A stretch of 50,141 nt of DNA, from positions 1 to 50,141 of the forward strand of contig JAUIKF010000060.1 of NCBI GenBank assembly GCA_030430575.1, given 5' to 3'. This stretch comes from Bacteroidia bacterium (GTDB lineage: Bacteria > Bacteroidota > Bacteroidia > J057). Shown piece after piece: positions 23,193-33,170 of the stretch. The first letter of the stretch is position 1; the number at the start of each line of letters is the position of its first letter. Made by a program: the position numbers and the translations under genes. Under the pieces are notes generated by a model. It was given only the letters and a program-made list of their open reading frames with translations. It was not told where the DNA came from and searched no databases.

Positions 23193-26100
23193 ATGTACCT
23201 TAAACAAGCCTTAATCCTAATTTGCACATTCTATGTACTTCAGACGATTGTTATAATCCCAACAACAACTCATGCAGATCTATTAGATCCATCTTTGAGG
23301 CAAAGTCAAGTGCTGGCCATTAGGAAATCTTCCTTTAAACCTCCTAGTAGTTTTCTGATGTGTAGTCAGTCCCATAGCGCTGATACTACCGGGGTGATCT
23401 ACGATTCTGGCGGCGCATCTGGTGATTATCAAAATTTTCAAAACTGTGGGTTTCTCATTTTTCCACCTTGTTCAGACAGCATTAAACTGAGTTTTAGTGT
23501 ATTTGATCTGGAAAATGGATATGATTTCCTGCAAATTTATGATGGAGGCGATGCTACTGCCCCCTTACTGTATTCAGGGTCAGGAAACACCCTTCCCCAT
23601 GACCTTATTGCTTATTCAGGACGGATGTTTTTGAAATTCACTTCTGATGGGAGCATTGCCCAATCGGGGTTTGAAGCAAATTGGGAGAGCTTTAGCTCTT
23701 CCAGCACCAACCCTGTTGCGAGTTTTGCGGTTGGGGATTTGAATCCTCCATTGGGAGCACCCGTGAGCTTCACAGACCAAAGTACAGGTAACCCCGTCAG
23801 TTGGTATTGGGATTTTGGAGATGGGGATACTTCCAGGCTCATGAATCCTGTGCATGTCTTTTTGGGGAGTGGGGTATTTACGGTGAGCCTTATTGTGAAT
23901 AATTGTCTAGGGGTGGCTGACACGATACAGCAGACGCTGACGGTACAAGCACCAGCTCAGTTGAGCTATCATTCCCCTACTTATTCAGCCACGGTGATCG
24001 ACTGTGGCGACTCGGTCGCTTTTCCACTTACCCTACTGAACGCTGGCCAAGGGCCCCTGATTTACTCTCTACAAGGGCAGCCAAGGCAGTTCTCCCCTGT
24101 GGTCATTTCCAAGATAGGCCTCTATACACAGAAAGGGATAGAATTGACCAATGTGTCAGGCGGATCGGCAGATATTTCTGGCTGGCGTGTATTGGTGAGC
24201 AATTCGTTTTCGAATATCAATTCCTATGATAGCCAAGTATGGAATCTCAGCGGAAGTATAGGATCAGGCGAAGTACAATACAGAACCAATCACCTAGGCC
24301 CCAATTACTGGGGAGGTAATCTACTTTGGGGTTACACCCAACCAGGATGGGCCATGTTGATCAATGATCAAGGGCAAGTAAAGGATGTCCTAGTCTGGGG
24401 CTGGTCAGCCGCAGACATCTCTCAGATGCATATCACCTACAACGGCTGGAATTTATCTCTGGCAGACGGCTGGAAAGGAAATGGAGTTAGCGATGTTTGT
24501 ACAAACTTTATCACAAGAAGTGGAACAGAAGACCTGAATAATGCCAGTAATTTTGCTTGTACTGCGGATGTCTTAGGGTCATTTAACCCTCTGCTTATTC
24601 TGCCCTTTCCCAATAGTACATCCTCCATGATAGACTTTCAGCCCTCAGGAGGAACACTGTTGGCTGGGGACTCAGTTTTGACCTCAGTTACTTTTCATAC
24701 AAAAGGCCTTATTCCAGGCATCTATACCGGGCAAATTGCCATTAATTCAAATGATACAGCCCAGTTTAGTGCTTTAATCCCCTATACCTTCACGTATGTG
24801 GGGACGCCTTACATCGCCCTGGATACAGGGTGTTGGGTGGTCGACAGCACGGCACAGTATGGTACTTATCCGCAGGAATTTTGGGTGTGGAATACAGGGT
24901 GTGACACGATAGTGGCTAGCCAGACCTACGGGAAGGGCGCTTATTTTGAAATACAGCCTCCTATTCAATATATCCTACCTGGCGATAGTGGTGCTTTTAC
25001 GGTGCTATTTAGCCCTGATACAGTAGGGAACTATCAAGATTCCTTTACCCTATTCAACAATGATTACGATACCACCATCTGCCTGGAAGGATATGGATTT
25101 GGTGTGGCTGAAATAGACGTTTTTCCAGATTCTATCTATGTGCAAATCACTCAGTGTGATGATTCTGTAAAGATTCCACTCTACATAGAAAATGTGGGTG
25201 CTGCGGAGCTGGATTATCAGGTAAATAATATTGATACGACTGTTTTTATCTTGTATGAGGATTTTGAAAAGGGGAATTATGATAATTGGGTACGCGGGTG
25301 GCAATTCTATACCTATAATACCAGTACTGTAGCCCCCCGTTCAGGAAGTTATAGCCTCAAACAAGATGGAAGATCGTTTACCTTTTATAGGGGCTTGAGC
25401 CGTTCCTTTCCAAATAGCCAACCGTCCTATGTGGGTTTTTGGATAAAAGCGTCTACTACTAATGCTAATGCTACCTATGTAGCGATAGGCGATACCAATG
25501 AACTTCCTGGTGGGGGCCAGGGGGGAATTGGATTATTTTCGACAAAAAGCAATGGGACGATGGGCTTATTTAATGTTGGTCCTAATCTAAGTGCCACCAT
25601 TCCTTATCAAGCCAATGTCTGGTACCATATTGAGTACCGAAATATTGACTTTACAGCAAAAACCCTTGACTTCTATATTGATGGCCAATTGATCTATCAA
25701 GGATTTCCTTTTCGCCAAAAATCCAACCAGGTCAACGAAATACGATTATTTAACTACGATCCTTCAATATCCTATTATGATGATATCATCATAGCTCATC
25801 AAGCGCCAAATGGGGCCACCTGGCTGGAAGTTCAGCCAGATATGGGTAGCGTGCCTGCGGGGCAAACGGATACGTTATCAGTTTGTATTTCTGCACGAGA
25901 TGTGAATCGAGGAAGGTATTGGGCAAATGTTCATATAAGTTCGAATGCGCCCCTAAGCCCTGCCATTTCCATTCCAGTGGTTCTCGACATTGTAGGAACT
26001 TCTGAAATGGTATTCGAACGCAATTGCCTTTTCTTGGATACGACTCGCCAGTTTACGTCTAGCCAAGATACTTTCTGGCTATACAATCCTAGCTGTGTGC

Positions 26101-29100
26101 CACTGGTTTTGGATTCCCTGAAGTTTGCGGAATCGGCCTTTGCCGTCGATTCTTTCCCCAGCATGATTCCTCCATATGATAGTGGGCAGGTGGCCATTTC
26201 ATTCCACCCGGATAGCATGAAGCTGTATACTGATAGCCTTCGAATATATTCCAATGAAATCGATACTTTCCTATGTGTGCAAGGTTATGGAAGTGGCTCG
26301 CCGATAATTGAAATAGTGCCAGATACGGTGAATCTGACGGCAGTGGGATGTGATGATTCCATATGGGTGCCAATTACCATTTACAATCGAGGGTTAGGTA
26401 CCATGACCTATACGAGTACGGGCGCGGAAGGCGTTTTTGATTCACTCAGCATAATTCCCTATTATTATTCTGGCTGGTCAACGGTGCATACCTTCACTAA
26501 TTTAAGGTTGCGGGTGGATAGCTTGTATGTTACTGTTGTATTAAATGGAGACTATGATGATACCTTTGAATTTTCCTCCCTTTATATTGAAGGCCAATAC
26601 CAGTTTGACATCATTGACAATAACTTGCCCAATGGCACGGACATCACCCAAACGTATGTGTTTTCGGGACCACAAGTGAGCAGTTGGGTAGCTGATGGTC
26701 AAGTCGAGGTGAAAATTACCAATAATATTCAGGTCAATACGAACCAAGGCGGCCTCAACCGCCACCAAGTCCAGATGCAGACATCGACAGCTACGCCGTC
26801 GTGGATGCAGTATCTGCCATCTGCTGCGACGATACTTCCTGGAGACTCCTTGATGGCACAGCTCTTGGTTCTGGCGAATGGCCTCATAAGTGGAAGCAAT
26901 CAAGGAGATGCTTTTATTCAAAGTAATGATCCCCGCCTGCCCGTTGATGAAGTGTATATAAACCTTGACCTGATTGGAGTACCAGCTTTAGGGCTTCCAA
27001 GCGGATGTGTCATGGTAGATACGACACGGCAGTTTGCTACGCGCCATGACAGCCTTTGGCTGTACAATACCCAATGTGCACCGCTCACTTTAGATTCCCT
27101 TTATTTCCTCGATACCTTTTTCTCTGTCATTTCATACCCAGATACGATTCCTCCATTTGACAGTATGCAGGTGTTTTTTGCCTTTGCCCCTGATAGTGTT
27201 ATCGCCTATTCAGATAGCCTTCAGATTAAAGCCAACGGTCAAGATACCGCCTTATGCGTGCAAGGCAATGGAAGCGAATCGCCGATTCTGCGTTTGTTTC
27301 CAGATTCCTTGACGGTGAGTATTACAGGCTGTGAGGATACCCTCTGTGTGCCAGTAGCGGTGTACAATGATGGTTTGGCGCCGTTGGAATTTAAAGCCGT
27401 GGGAGACCACGGGCTAGAAGACTTGCTTGCCAATCTCAACCTGAATTTTGGTCAAATTAATAGCCTGATTCCTGGTCGTCACGATTTCACGGACGGTATT
27501 TCGGGAACTTCCATCTTGGATGGAGGAGATGATATGTACGATGGAGGAAATATCCTCAATACCGACCTCGCGGATTCTATCCCCTATTCGGATAATCAGG
27601 TCCTACATAGCCAAGCCTTTGGCCTCAAGGGGCGCTATTTTACCCGAAAATATCCGGGCCTTTTTGTGCTGGCAGCGGACTTAGACCGCCTGAGTCATTT
27701 TGCGATTTCTGGAGAGTTGGGTGCCGATGGGTATGGTTTTGTAGGGGAAGATGAATTGGTATTAACTGAAAATGGCATCACCTATCGGGGATTTGTTAAG
27801 CAAGTATACAATTCTGGTGACCCTTCTGTTTATCACATGATCATTGTGGAAGATGACCCTGCTGTGAGTCGAAGCTATAGCACCAACACCAACGATGACA
27901 TTCATCGGGTATCAGGGTTGACTAAGGCGCGCCGTATTTATTACCTTGTATTTTCAAGAGCGACAGGCGGATCTATTCACAGGACCCTTGCTATTCCAAT
28001 CATGCAAGCTTTCGTGGAATTGATCCCCCCTTCATTTGGGGCCACCTGGGCTACCGTACAACCCGATTCAATCAGGGTTGCACTTGGTGATTATGGGATA
28101 GTGAATTTTTGCTTTGATGCGAGAAGGGTAGAAAATGGCCTTCATACGGCATTACTAGAGTTGGGCAGCAATGACCCTAAAACCCCCCTTAAATACTTCC
28201 CCCTTCAGCTAGAAATCATCGGTGCCCCTCAAATAGAATTACCCTTAGGCTGTTTTGTAAGTGACACTACCCGTCAACAAGCTTTGGGCACAGATACCCT
28301 TTGGGTCCATAATACAGGCTGCGATACCCTTAAAATAGCTGACATCACGCTCCAAACCGCTTATTTTAACCTGGATACCACCTCTCTTCATGTCTTGCCA
28401 TTTGATAGTGCCTTTTTGCAGGTGAATTTTATTCCAGACTCAGCCGGTATTTTTAGGGATACATTACATATCCAAAATAATGACAGAGATACCAGTATTT
28501 GTTTGGAAGGAATTGGGACCGGTGGGCCATTGATTCGGGTAGAACCCAATCCTGTTTTTGCTACCATCCCTGGATGTGACAGTGTGCTCACCCTGCCATT
28601 AACCTTAATAAATGATGGGCTTGATAGTTTATTTTATCGCCTAAATGAGGCAATGTATGATTCGACACATTTTGTCTTATTTGGTTCTTTTGGGGGAAAT
28701 ACGACACGAACGTTTACGAATATTGCGCCCATTTACGATACATTGATTCTTTCGGTCACCTTGAGTGGAGATTTTTCGAGTTTTAATGAATTCGCTAATC
28801 TATATATTGATGGTTTTTATTTCCAAAGAATAAACCCTTCCTCTTCTTTATCTACTACACAAGTCGTCCTTACGGGGCCGATGCTTCAGACTTGGTTGAG
28901 TGATGGAGAACTAGAAGTAAGGTTGCGAAATTTTGCAGTAACCAATTATTCAAATTCCTACCACGAAGTAAAGCTACAAGGGACAGCCAATACGCCATGG
29001 CTTTCCTATTTTCCTGCTATTGATAGTATCGAAATGCAGGATTCCAGTCAAGTTTTGCTGGATTTTGACGCAACAGGTTTGGCCTCTGGGCTTTATCAAT

Positions 29101-32100
29101 CAACCCTTTTTGTCCAAAGCAATGACCCCCGCCAGCCTGTCATTCCTGTTCCGGTCACTATGCAGGTCATCGGCCAAGAAATAGTTACCCTCTCCGATAC
29201 CGCCCTCAACTTCGATTCGGTCTCCATAGGCTATTCGCGTTCGATTCCTTTTACCTATACCAACCTCCTGTGCGATACCCTGACCATTAGCAGCATTACC
29301 AGCAATAGTCCCGCATTTACCATCAATCAGTCAAATTTGGTCATTTTGCCATTTGACTCTGCACAGGTGAATGTGACCTTTACGCCCACGCTGAAGGCTG
29401 CTTATAATGGGCAACTCACCCTCATAAACAGCTATCAAGATACCACCATCAGCCTCCGTGGTGTAGGGGTTGGAACGCCCATCATAGGTACTACCCCCGA
29501 CTCCGTGAATGTCACGCTAGATGCTTGTGGTGACTCTGCGCTTATTCCTTTGAATATCACCAACCAGGGGGACGGCTCATTGAGATGGCAAGTGAACGCC
29601 AAGGTCCAGGTGATGGATGATTTTGAAAAGGTGGTCAATACGAACAGCCTGTGGTTTGGCATTTCTGGGGGAAAAATAGACAACCCATGCGGAACCTATC
29701 AAGGGACTGGCGCGATGTATTTTGAAGGAAGTGGTGGCCGAATGGCAGAATCTCAAGACTTGGTTACTTCAGAAGGAGGATTGGTTGAATTTGCGCTAAA
29801 GTATGGCACCAACAGTACAGGAACTTGCGAAAAGCCTGATTTAGGCGAAGAAGTCGTATGGGAATATTCTACAGATGGAGGTTCCAATTGGCAGGTGATG
29901 GAGACTTTTGGCATAAATGATTACCCTTCCTTTACCCTTATCCAACGCCCCATCCCATCTGCTGCGCAAACGGCTGCGACCCGCTTTCGCTGGCGACAGA
30001 AGTGGCATAGCGGCCAAGGCTACGACAGTTGGGCCATTGATGCGGTCACTATCACGGTCGATGCTTCTGACAAATTGCAAGTGGTAGCACTTCCGGATTC
30101 GGGAAGTACCCCAGCACTGGGAGCAACTGCGATGATGGTCAAAGTGAAGGTAGATCAATTGCACAATGGGCAATATCCTATTTTGCTCAATATCACTTCT
30201 AATGACCCCTTAACGCCCCAACTTGCTGTGCCTGGAATCGTCACTGTTATCGGACAGCCGACCATCAACCTAGGACAACCTGCTCCCGCAAGTTTATGTG
30301 ATGGAGATTCTATTTTGCTCAAGTCCGATAGCTTGCAAAATATCTCTTGGTCCACAGGTGATACTAGTTCCGCTATTTGGGTGAAAAATACGGGGAGTTA
30401 TTCCGTCACTCTCAGCAAGCCTTCAGGCTGCCAGGTCACTTCCCCCGCTGTGAGCATTTTCAAAAATGCCCCGCTCCTTACCTACATCCAAAAAACAGGC
30501 ACTAACTGCGCAGGAGGCATATTAGACCTCTCAGTGAGCGGCGGTACGGCTCCTTACCAGTACGCGTGGAATACAGGAGCTACCACACAGGACCTTACCC
30601 TCAATGCTGCTGGTTCTTACACAGTTGTGGTCACTGATGCCTTAGGATGTACTGTCATGGATAGTTTCACTGTCTCAACCATAGCGACTATGAATGTTAG
30701 TGCAGTGAAAACAGATGCTACCTGCCCTGGCACCGCCACGGGTACGATCGACCTTACGGTAAGTGGTGGACAAGCCCCTTTTACCTATCTATGGAGCAAT
30801 GGAGCTTCCACCCAAGACCTCAATGGCGTGAATGCAGGTCAATATACAGTCAATGTGATGGACGTTTCGGGATGTATGGCCAGCGACTCAATTACGATTA
30901 ATCAACCAATGCCCATCATTCCAGTGGTGACAGCATCTGATACGACAGCTTTTTGTATGGGCGATTCCGTTAGGCTGAACGGCCCAGTAGGCTATCAAGC
31001 TTATGCCTGGACCAATGGTGATAGCACTGCAAGCATAACTGTCTTGCAAAATGGAACCTTTGCCCTGACTGTCACAGATAGCCTTGGGTGTGAAAGTATG
31101 TCATCTGCTTCCACACAAGTCACGGTTAACACATTACCTTCTCAACCAATGGTCACCCCGTTAGGACCTACAACCTTCTGTGCAGATGATAGCGTAGCAT
31201 TGGTAGGGCCAGCAGGATATGCTAGCTACCTGTGGAGTGATGGAACCACGGATTCCCTTCTGTTTGCTCGGTTTTCTGGAAACTTTTTCGTTTCCGTTAT
31301 CGACTCAAATGGCTGTAAAAGCCCTGCTTCTACCGCATTGTCAGTGACTGTCCATCCTTTGCCGCCCCAACCCATGATCACAGGAACCTCTGATTTCTGT
31401 GCCGGCGATAGCTCGCAGCTCATGACATCTCCCAATTATGTCCATTACAATTGGTCCAATGGCGATACCACTCACATGACAACTGTCCATACCACTGCTA
31501 GCCTGACAGTTAGTGTTGTGGACCAAAACGGGTGCGAAAGCCCCGTCTCGGCTGCTTTTGCTACGATGGCAAATCCATTACCAGCTACCCCAGTCGTCGT
31601 TGCTTCTGATACAACGGTATTCTGTTTAGGGGACTCTGTTTCCTTAAGCGGTCCATCAGGCTATACGACCTATACTTGGACCAATAGCGCCAACGCTTCA
31701 AGCATAACTGTCTTGCAAAGTGGTACTTTTGCCCTTGCAGTCATAGACAGCAATGGGTGTGGAAGTCCGCTTTCAGCTCCCGTTCAAGTAACCGTTAACC
31801 CCTTACCGCCTCCCCCAACTATTGTAGGCGATTCGGTATTCTGCCCAACTGATAGCGTGATATTAGCCGCTCCAACAGGATATGTAGGGTATACTTGGTC
31901 AAATGGCGATACGACACGACAAATTTCTGTAAAAACTGCAGGAACCTACACGGTGGTGGTCACTCACCAAAATGCCTGTAATAGCTTGCCTGGTAGTCCC
32001 TTCCAAACCACTCATCATGCGCTCCCCCCTAAACCAATCATTACCCCTCAAGCGCTTACGCGATTTTGTGAGGGAGACAGCGTTCTTCTGACTGCGCCAC

Positions 32101-33167
32101 TAGGCTACCCAGGCTATCAATGGAGCAATGGCGATACGTTAGAGGGTATATGGGTGAAAATGAGTGAGATCTTCCGTGTGAGTGTCACGGATAGTAATGG
32201 ATGTGAAAGTGTGCTTTCAGATAGTCTGGAAGTGGTCGTAGACTCCCTTCCTGCCAAACCTTTAATCTTGGGAACCCCTGAGTTTTGTGCAGGAGACTCC
32301 ACGATTCTTACAGGACCTATTGGATATGCACAGTATTTTTGGTCAAATGGCGATACAACTGCTGGCATTACGTTGATGACGCCTGCTACCTTGATCCTTT
32401 CGGTAATAGATCATAATGGATGTAGAAGCCCGCAGTCTGATACCTTTTTTGTCCAAGAAAATTCCCTACCTCCGCAGCCTATCATTCTGGGTGATACCTT
32501 CTTTTGTGAAGGCGATAGTACCCTATTACAAGCTCCATTGGGGTACGCGCTATATCAGTGGAGTAATGGAGCGGGAGACTCGGCCATTTGGGTGACATTA
32601 GCCAGTAAATACAGCGTCACCGTTACAGATCACAATGGATGTGTAAGTATGGCAGCAGATTCTGTCTCTGTCGGTCAGTTTTTAAATTCCCCTAAGCCTA
32701 TCTTGGTAAAAATAGGGGTAGATAGTTTAACCTCTTCCGTTGTCGGAACAAGGTATATGTGGTACCTGAATGGCATGCTGTTACCCGATTCTACCCAGAC
32801 CATCCATATTCCTCAAAATGGCAACTACACTGTAACTGTTTGGGATGGTCCCTGTCCATCTGATCCTTCAGATCCTCTGCTGATCAATACGGATATAGAT
32901 GACCAATGGACGGGCGCTTCTATTGCTATATTTCCAAATCCCAGTGATGGCCATTTTTTTGTGAAAGGCCAATTGACTCAAGCGTCATTGGTAGAAATAA
33001 AGGTGTATACCCAGATTGGGCAAGAAATCTACCATAAAGACTTTTATGCCCGCCAAGGGAAACTTGACGAGACGATCATTTTGGGTGATATAGCTTCAGG
33101 AATCTATTTGGTACGTTTACGTGTGAATAATAATCTGCTCTATCAGAAACTGGAAATCCTCAAATAA
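23193..33167 (+). CDS. Giant T9SS-secreted multidomain surface protein (3324 residues)
   Basis: A signal peptide (about 1-28) is followed by many extracellular modules. In order these are a CUB-like domain (65-170), a PKD domain with YWDFGDGDTS (about 173-250), a lamin-tail-like domain (about 300-450), and five ASH/choice-of-anchor-D-like modules starting near 541, 937, 1265, 1677 and 1994. Among the ASH modules lies a LamG-like domain (683-870). After the last one comes a reelin-like domain (about 2140-2290, with EYSTDGGSNWQ and WAIDAVTI). Then come two SprB-like repeats (about 2430-2570), eight Ig-like repeats with CxGDS and YxWSNG (2573-3165) and a tail module. The end, IFPNPSDGHFFVKG to LVRLRVNNN, is a type A T9SS sorting domain (3240-3324). 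It is probably exported across the outer membrane and anchored or released for adhesion or gliding. It has no visible catalytic domain. It ends 3 bases from the convergent partner gene. Confidence 0.93.
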   Translation: MYLKQALILICTFYVLQTIVIIPTTTHADLLDPSLRQSQVLAIRKSSFKPPSSFLMCSQSHSADTTGVIYDSGGASGDYQNFQNCGFLIFPPCSDSIKLSFSVFDLENGYDFLQIYDGGDATAPLLYSGSGNTLPHDLIAYSGRMFLKFTSDGSIAQSGFEANWESFSSSSTNPVASFAVGDLNPPLGAPVSFTDQSTGNPVSWYWDFGDGDTSRLMNPVHVFLGSGVFTVSLIVNNCLGVADTIQQTLTVQAPAQLSYHSPTYSATVIDCGDSVAFPLTLLNAGQGPLIYSLQGQPRQFSPVVISKIGLYTQKGIELTNVSGGSADISGWRVLVSNSFSNINSYDSQVWNLSGSIGSGEVQYRTNHLGPNYWGGNLLWGYTQPGWAMLINDQGQVKDVLVWGWSAADISQMHITYNGWNLSLADGWKGNGVSDVCTNFITRSGTEDLNNASNFACTADVLGSFNPLLILPFPNSTSSMIDFQPSGGTLLAGDSVLTSVTFHTKGLIPGIYTGQIAINSNDTAQFSALIPYTFTYVGTPYIALDTGCWVVDSTAQYGTYPQEFWVWNTGCDTIVASQTYGKGAYFEIQPPIQYILPGDSGAFTVLFSPDTVGNYQDSFTLFNNDYDTTICLEGYGFGVAEIDVFPDSIYVQITQCDDSVKIPLYIENVGAAELDYQVNNIDTTVFILYEDFEKGNYDNWVRGWQFYTYNTSTVAPRSGSYSLKQDGRSFTFYRGLSRSFPNSQPSYVGFWIKASTTNANATYVAIGDTNELPGGGQGGIGLFSTKSNGTMGLFNVGPNLSATIPYQANVWYHIEYRNIDFTAKTLDFYIDGQLIYQGFPFRQKSNQVNEIRLFNYDPSISYYDDIIIAHQAPNGATWLEVQPDMGSVPAGQTDTLSVCISARDVNRGRYWANVHISSNAPLSPAISIPVVLDIVGTSEMVFERNCLFLDTTRQFTSSQDTFWLYNPSCVPLVLDSLKFAESAFAVDSFPSMIPPYDSGQVAISFHPDSMKLYTDSLRIYSNEIDTFLCVQGYGSGSPIIEIVPDTVNLTAVGCDDSIWVPITIYNRGLGTMTYTSTGAEGVFDSLSIIPYYYSGWSTVHTFTNLRLRVDSLYVTVVLNGDYDDTFEFSSLYIEGQYQFDIIDNNLPNGTDITQTYVFSGPQVSSWVADGQVEVKITNNIQVNTNQGGLNRHQVQMQTSTATPSWMQYLPSAATILPGDSLMAQLLVLANGLISGSNQGDAFIQSNDPRLPVDEVYINLDLIGVPALGLPSGCVMVDTTRQFATRHDSLWLYNTQCAPLTLDSLYFLDTFFSVISYPDTIPPFDSMQVFFAFAPDSVIAYSDSLQIKANGQDTALCVQGNGSESPILRLFPDSLTVSITGCEDTLCVPVAVYNDGLAPLEFKAVGDHGLEDLLANLNLNFGQINSLIPGRHDFTDGISGTSILDGGDDMYDGGNILNTDLADSIPYSDNQVLHSQAFGLKGRYFTRKYPGLFVLAADLDRLSHFAISGELGADGYGFVGEDELVLTENGITYRGFVKQVYNSGDPSVYHMIIVEDDPAVSRSYSTNTNDDIHRVSGLTKARRIYYLVFSRATGGSIHRTLAIPIMQAFVELIPPSFGATWATVQPDSIRVALGDYGIVNFCFDARRVENGLHTALLELGSNDPKTPLKYFPLQLEIIGAPQIELPLGCFVSDTTRQQALGTDTLWVHNTGCDTLKIADITLQTAYFNLDTTSLHVLPFDSAFLQVNFIPDSAGIFRDTLHIQNNDRDTSICLEGIGTGGPLIRVEPNPVFATIPGCDSVLTLPLTLINDGLDSLFYRLNEAMYDSTHFVLFGSFGGNTTRTFTNIAPIYDTLILSVTLSGDFSSFNEFANLYIDGFYFQRINPSSSLSTTQVVLTGPMLQTWLSDGELEVRLRNFAVTNYSNSYHEVKLQGTANTPWLSYFPAIDSIEMQDSSQVLLDFDATGLASGLYQSTLFVQSNDPRQPVIPVPVTMQVIGQEIVTLSDTALNFDSVSIGYSRSIPFTYTNLLCDTLTISSITSNSPAFTINQSNLVILPFDSAQVNVTFTPTLKAAYNGQLTLINSYQDTTISLRGVGVGTPIIGTTPDSVNVTLDACGDSALIPLNITNQGDGSLRWQVNAKVQVMDDFEKVVNTNSLWFGISGGKIDNPCGTYQGTGAMYFEGSGGRMAESQDLVTSEGGLVEFALKYGTNSTGTCEKPDLGEEVVWEYSTDGGSNWQVMETFGINDYPSFTLIQRPIPSAAQTAATRFRWRQKWHSGQGYDSWAIDAVTITVDASDKLQVVALPDSGSTPALGATAMMVKVKVDQLHNGQYPILLNITSNDPLTPQLAVPGIVTVIGQPTINLGQPAPASLCDGDSILLKSDSLQNISWSTGDTSSAIWVKNTGSYSVTLSKPSGCQVTSPAVSIFKNAPLLTYIQKTGTNCAGGILDLSVSGGTAPYQYAWNTGATTQDLTLNAAGSYTVVVTDALGCTVMDSFTVSTIATMNVSAVKTDATCPGTATGTIDLTVSGGQAPFTYLWSNGASTQDLNGVNAGQYTVNVMDVSGCMASDSITINQPMPIIPVVTASDTTAFCMGDSVRLNGPVGYQAYAWTNGDSTASITVLQNGTFALTVTDSLGCESMSSASTQVTVNTLPSQPMVTPLGPTTFCADDSVALVGPAGYASYLWSDGTTDSLLFARFSGNFFVSVIDSNGCKSPASTALSVTVHPLPPQPMITGTSDFCAGDSSQLMTSPNYVHYNWSNGDTTHMTTVHTTASLTVSVVDQNGCESPVSAAFATMANPLPATPVVVASDTTVFCLGDSVSLSGPSGYTTYTWTNSANASSITVLQSGTFALAVIDSNGCGSPLSAPVQVTVNPLPPPPTIVGDSVFCPTDSVILAAPTGYVGYTWSNGDTTRQISVKTAGTYTVVVTHQNACNSLPGSPFQTTHHALPPKPIITPQALTRFCEGDSVLLTAPLGYPGYQWSNGDTLEGIWVKMSEIFRVSVTDSNGCESVLSDSLEVVVDSLPAKPLILGTPEFCAGDSTILTGPIGYAQYFWSNGDTTAGITLMTPATLILSVIDHNGCRSPQSDTFFVQENSLPPQPIILGDTFFCEGDSTLLQAPLGYALYQWSNGAGDSAIWVTLASKYSVTVTDHNGCVSMAADSVSVGQFLNSPKPILVKIGVDSLTSSVVGTRYMWYLNGMLLPDSTQTIHIPQNGNYTVTVWDGPCPSDPSDPLLINTDIDDQWTGASIAIFPNPSDGHFFVKGQLTQASLVEIKVYTQIGQEIYHKDFYARQGKLDETIILGDIASGIYLVRLRVNNNLLYQKLEILK

Positions 33168-33170
33168 AAT

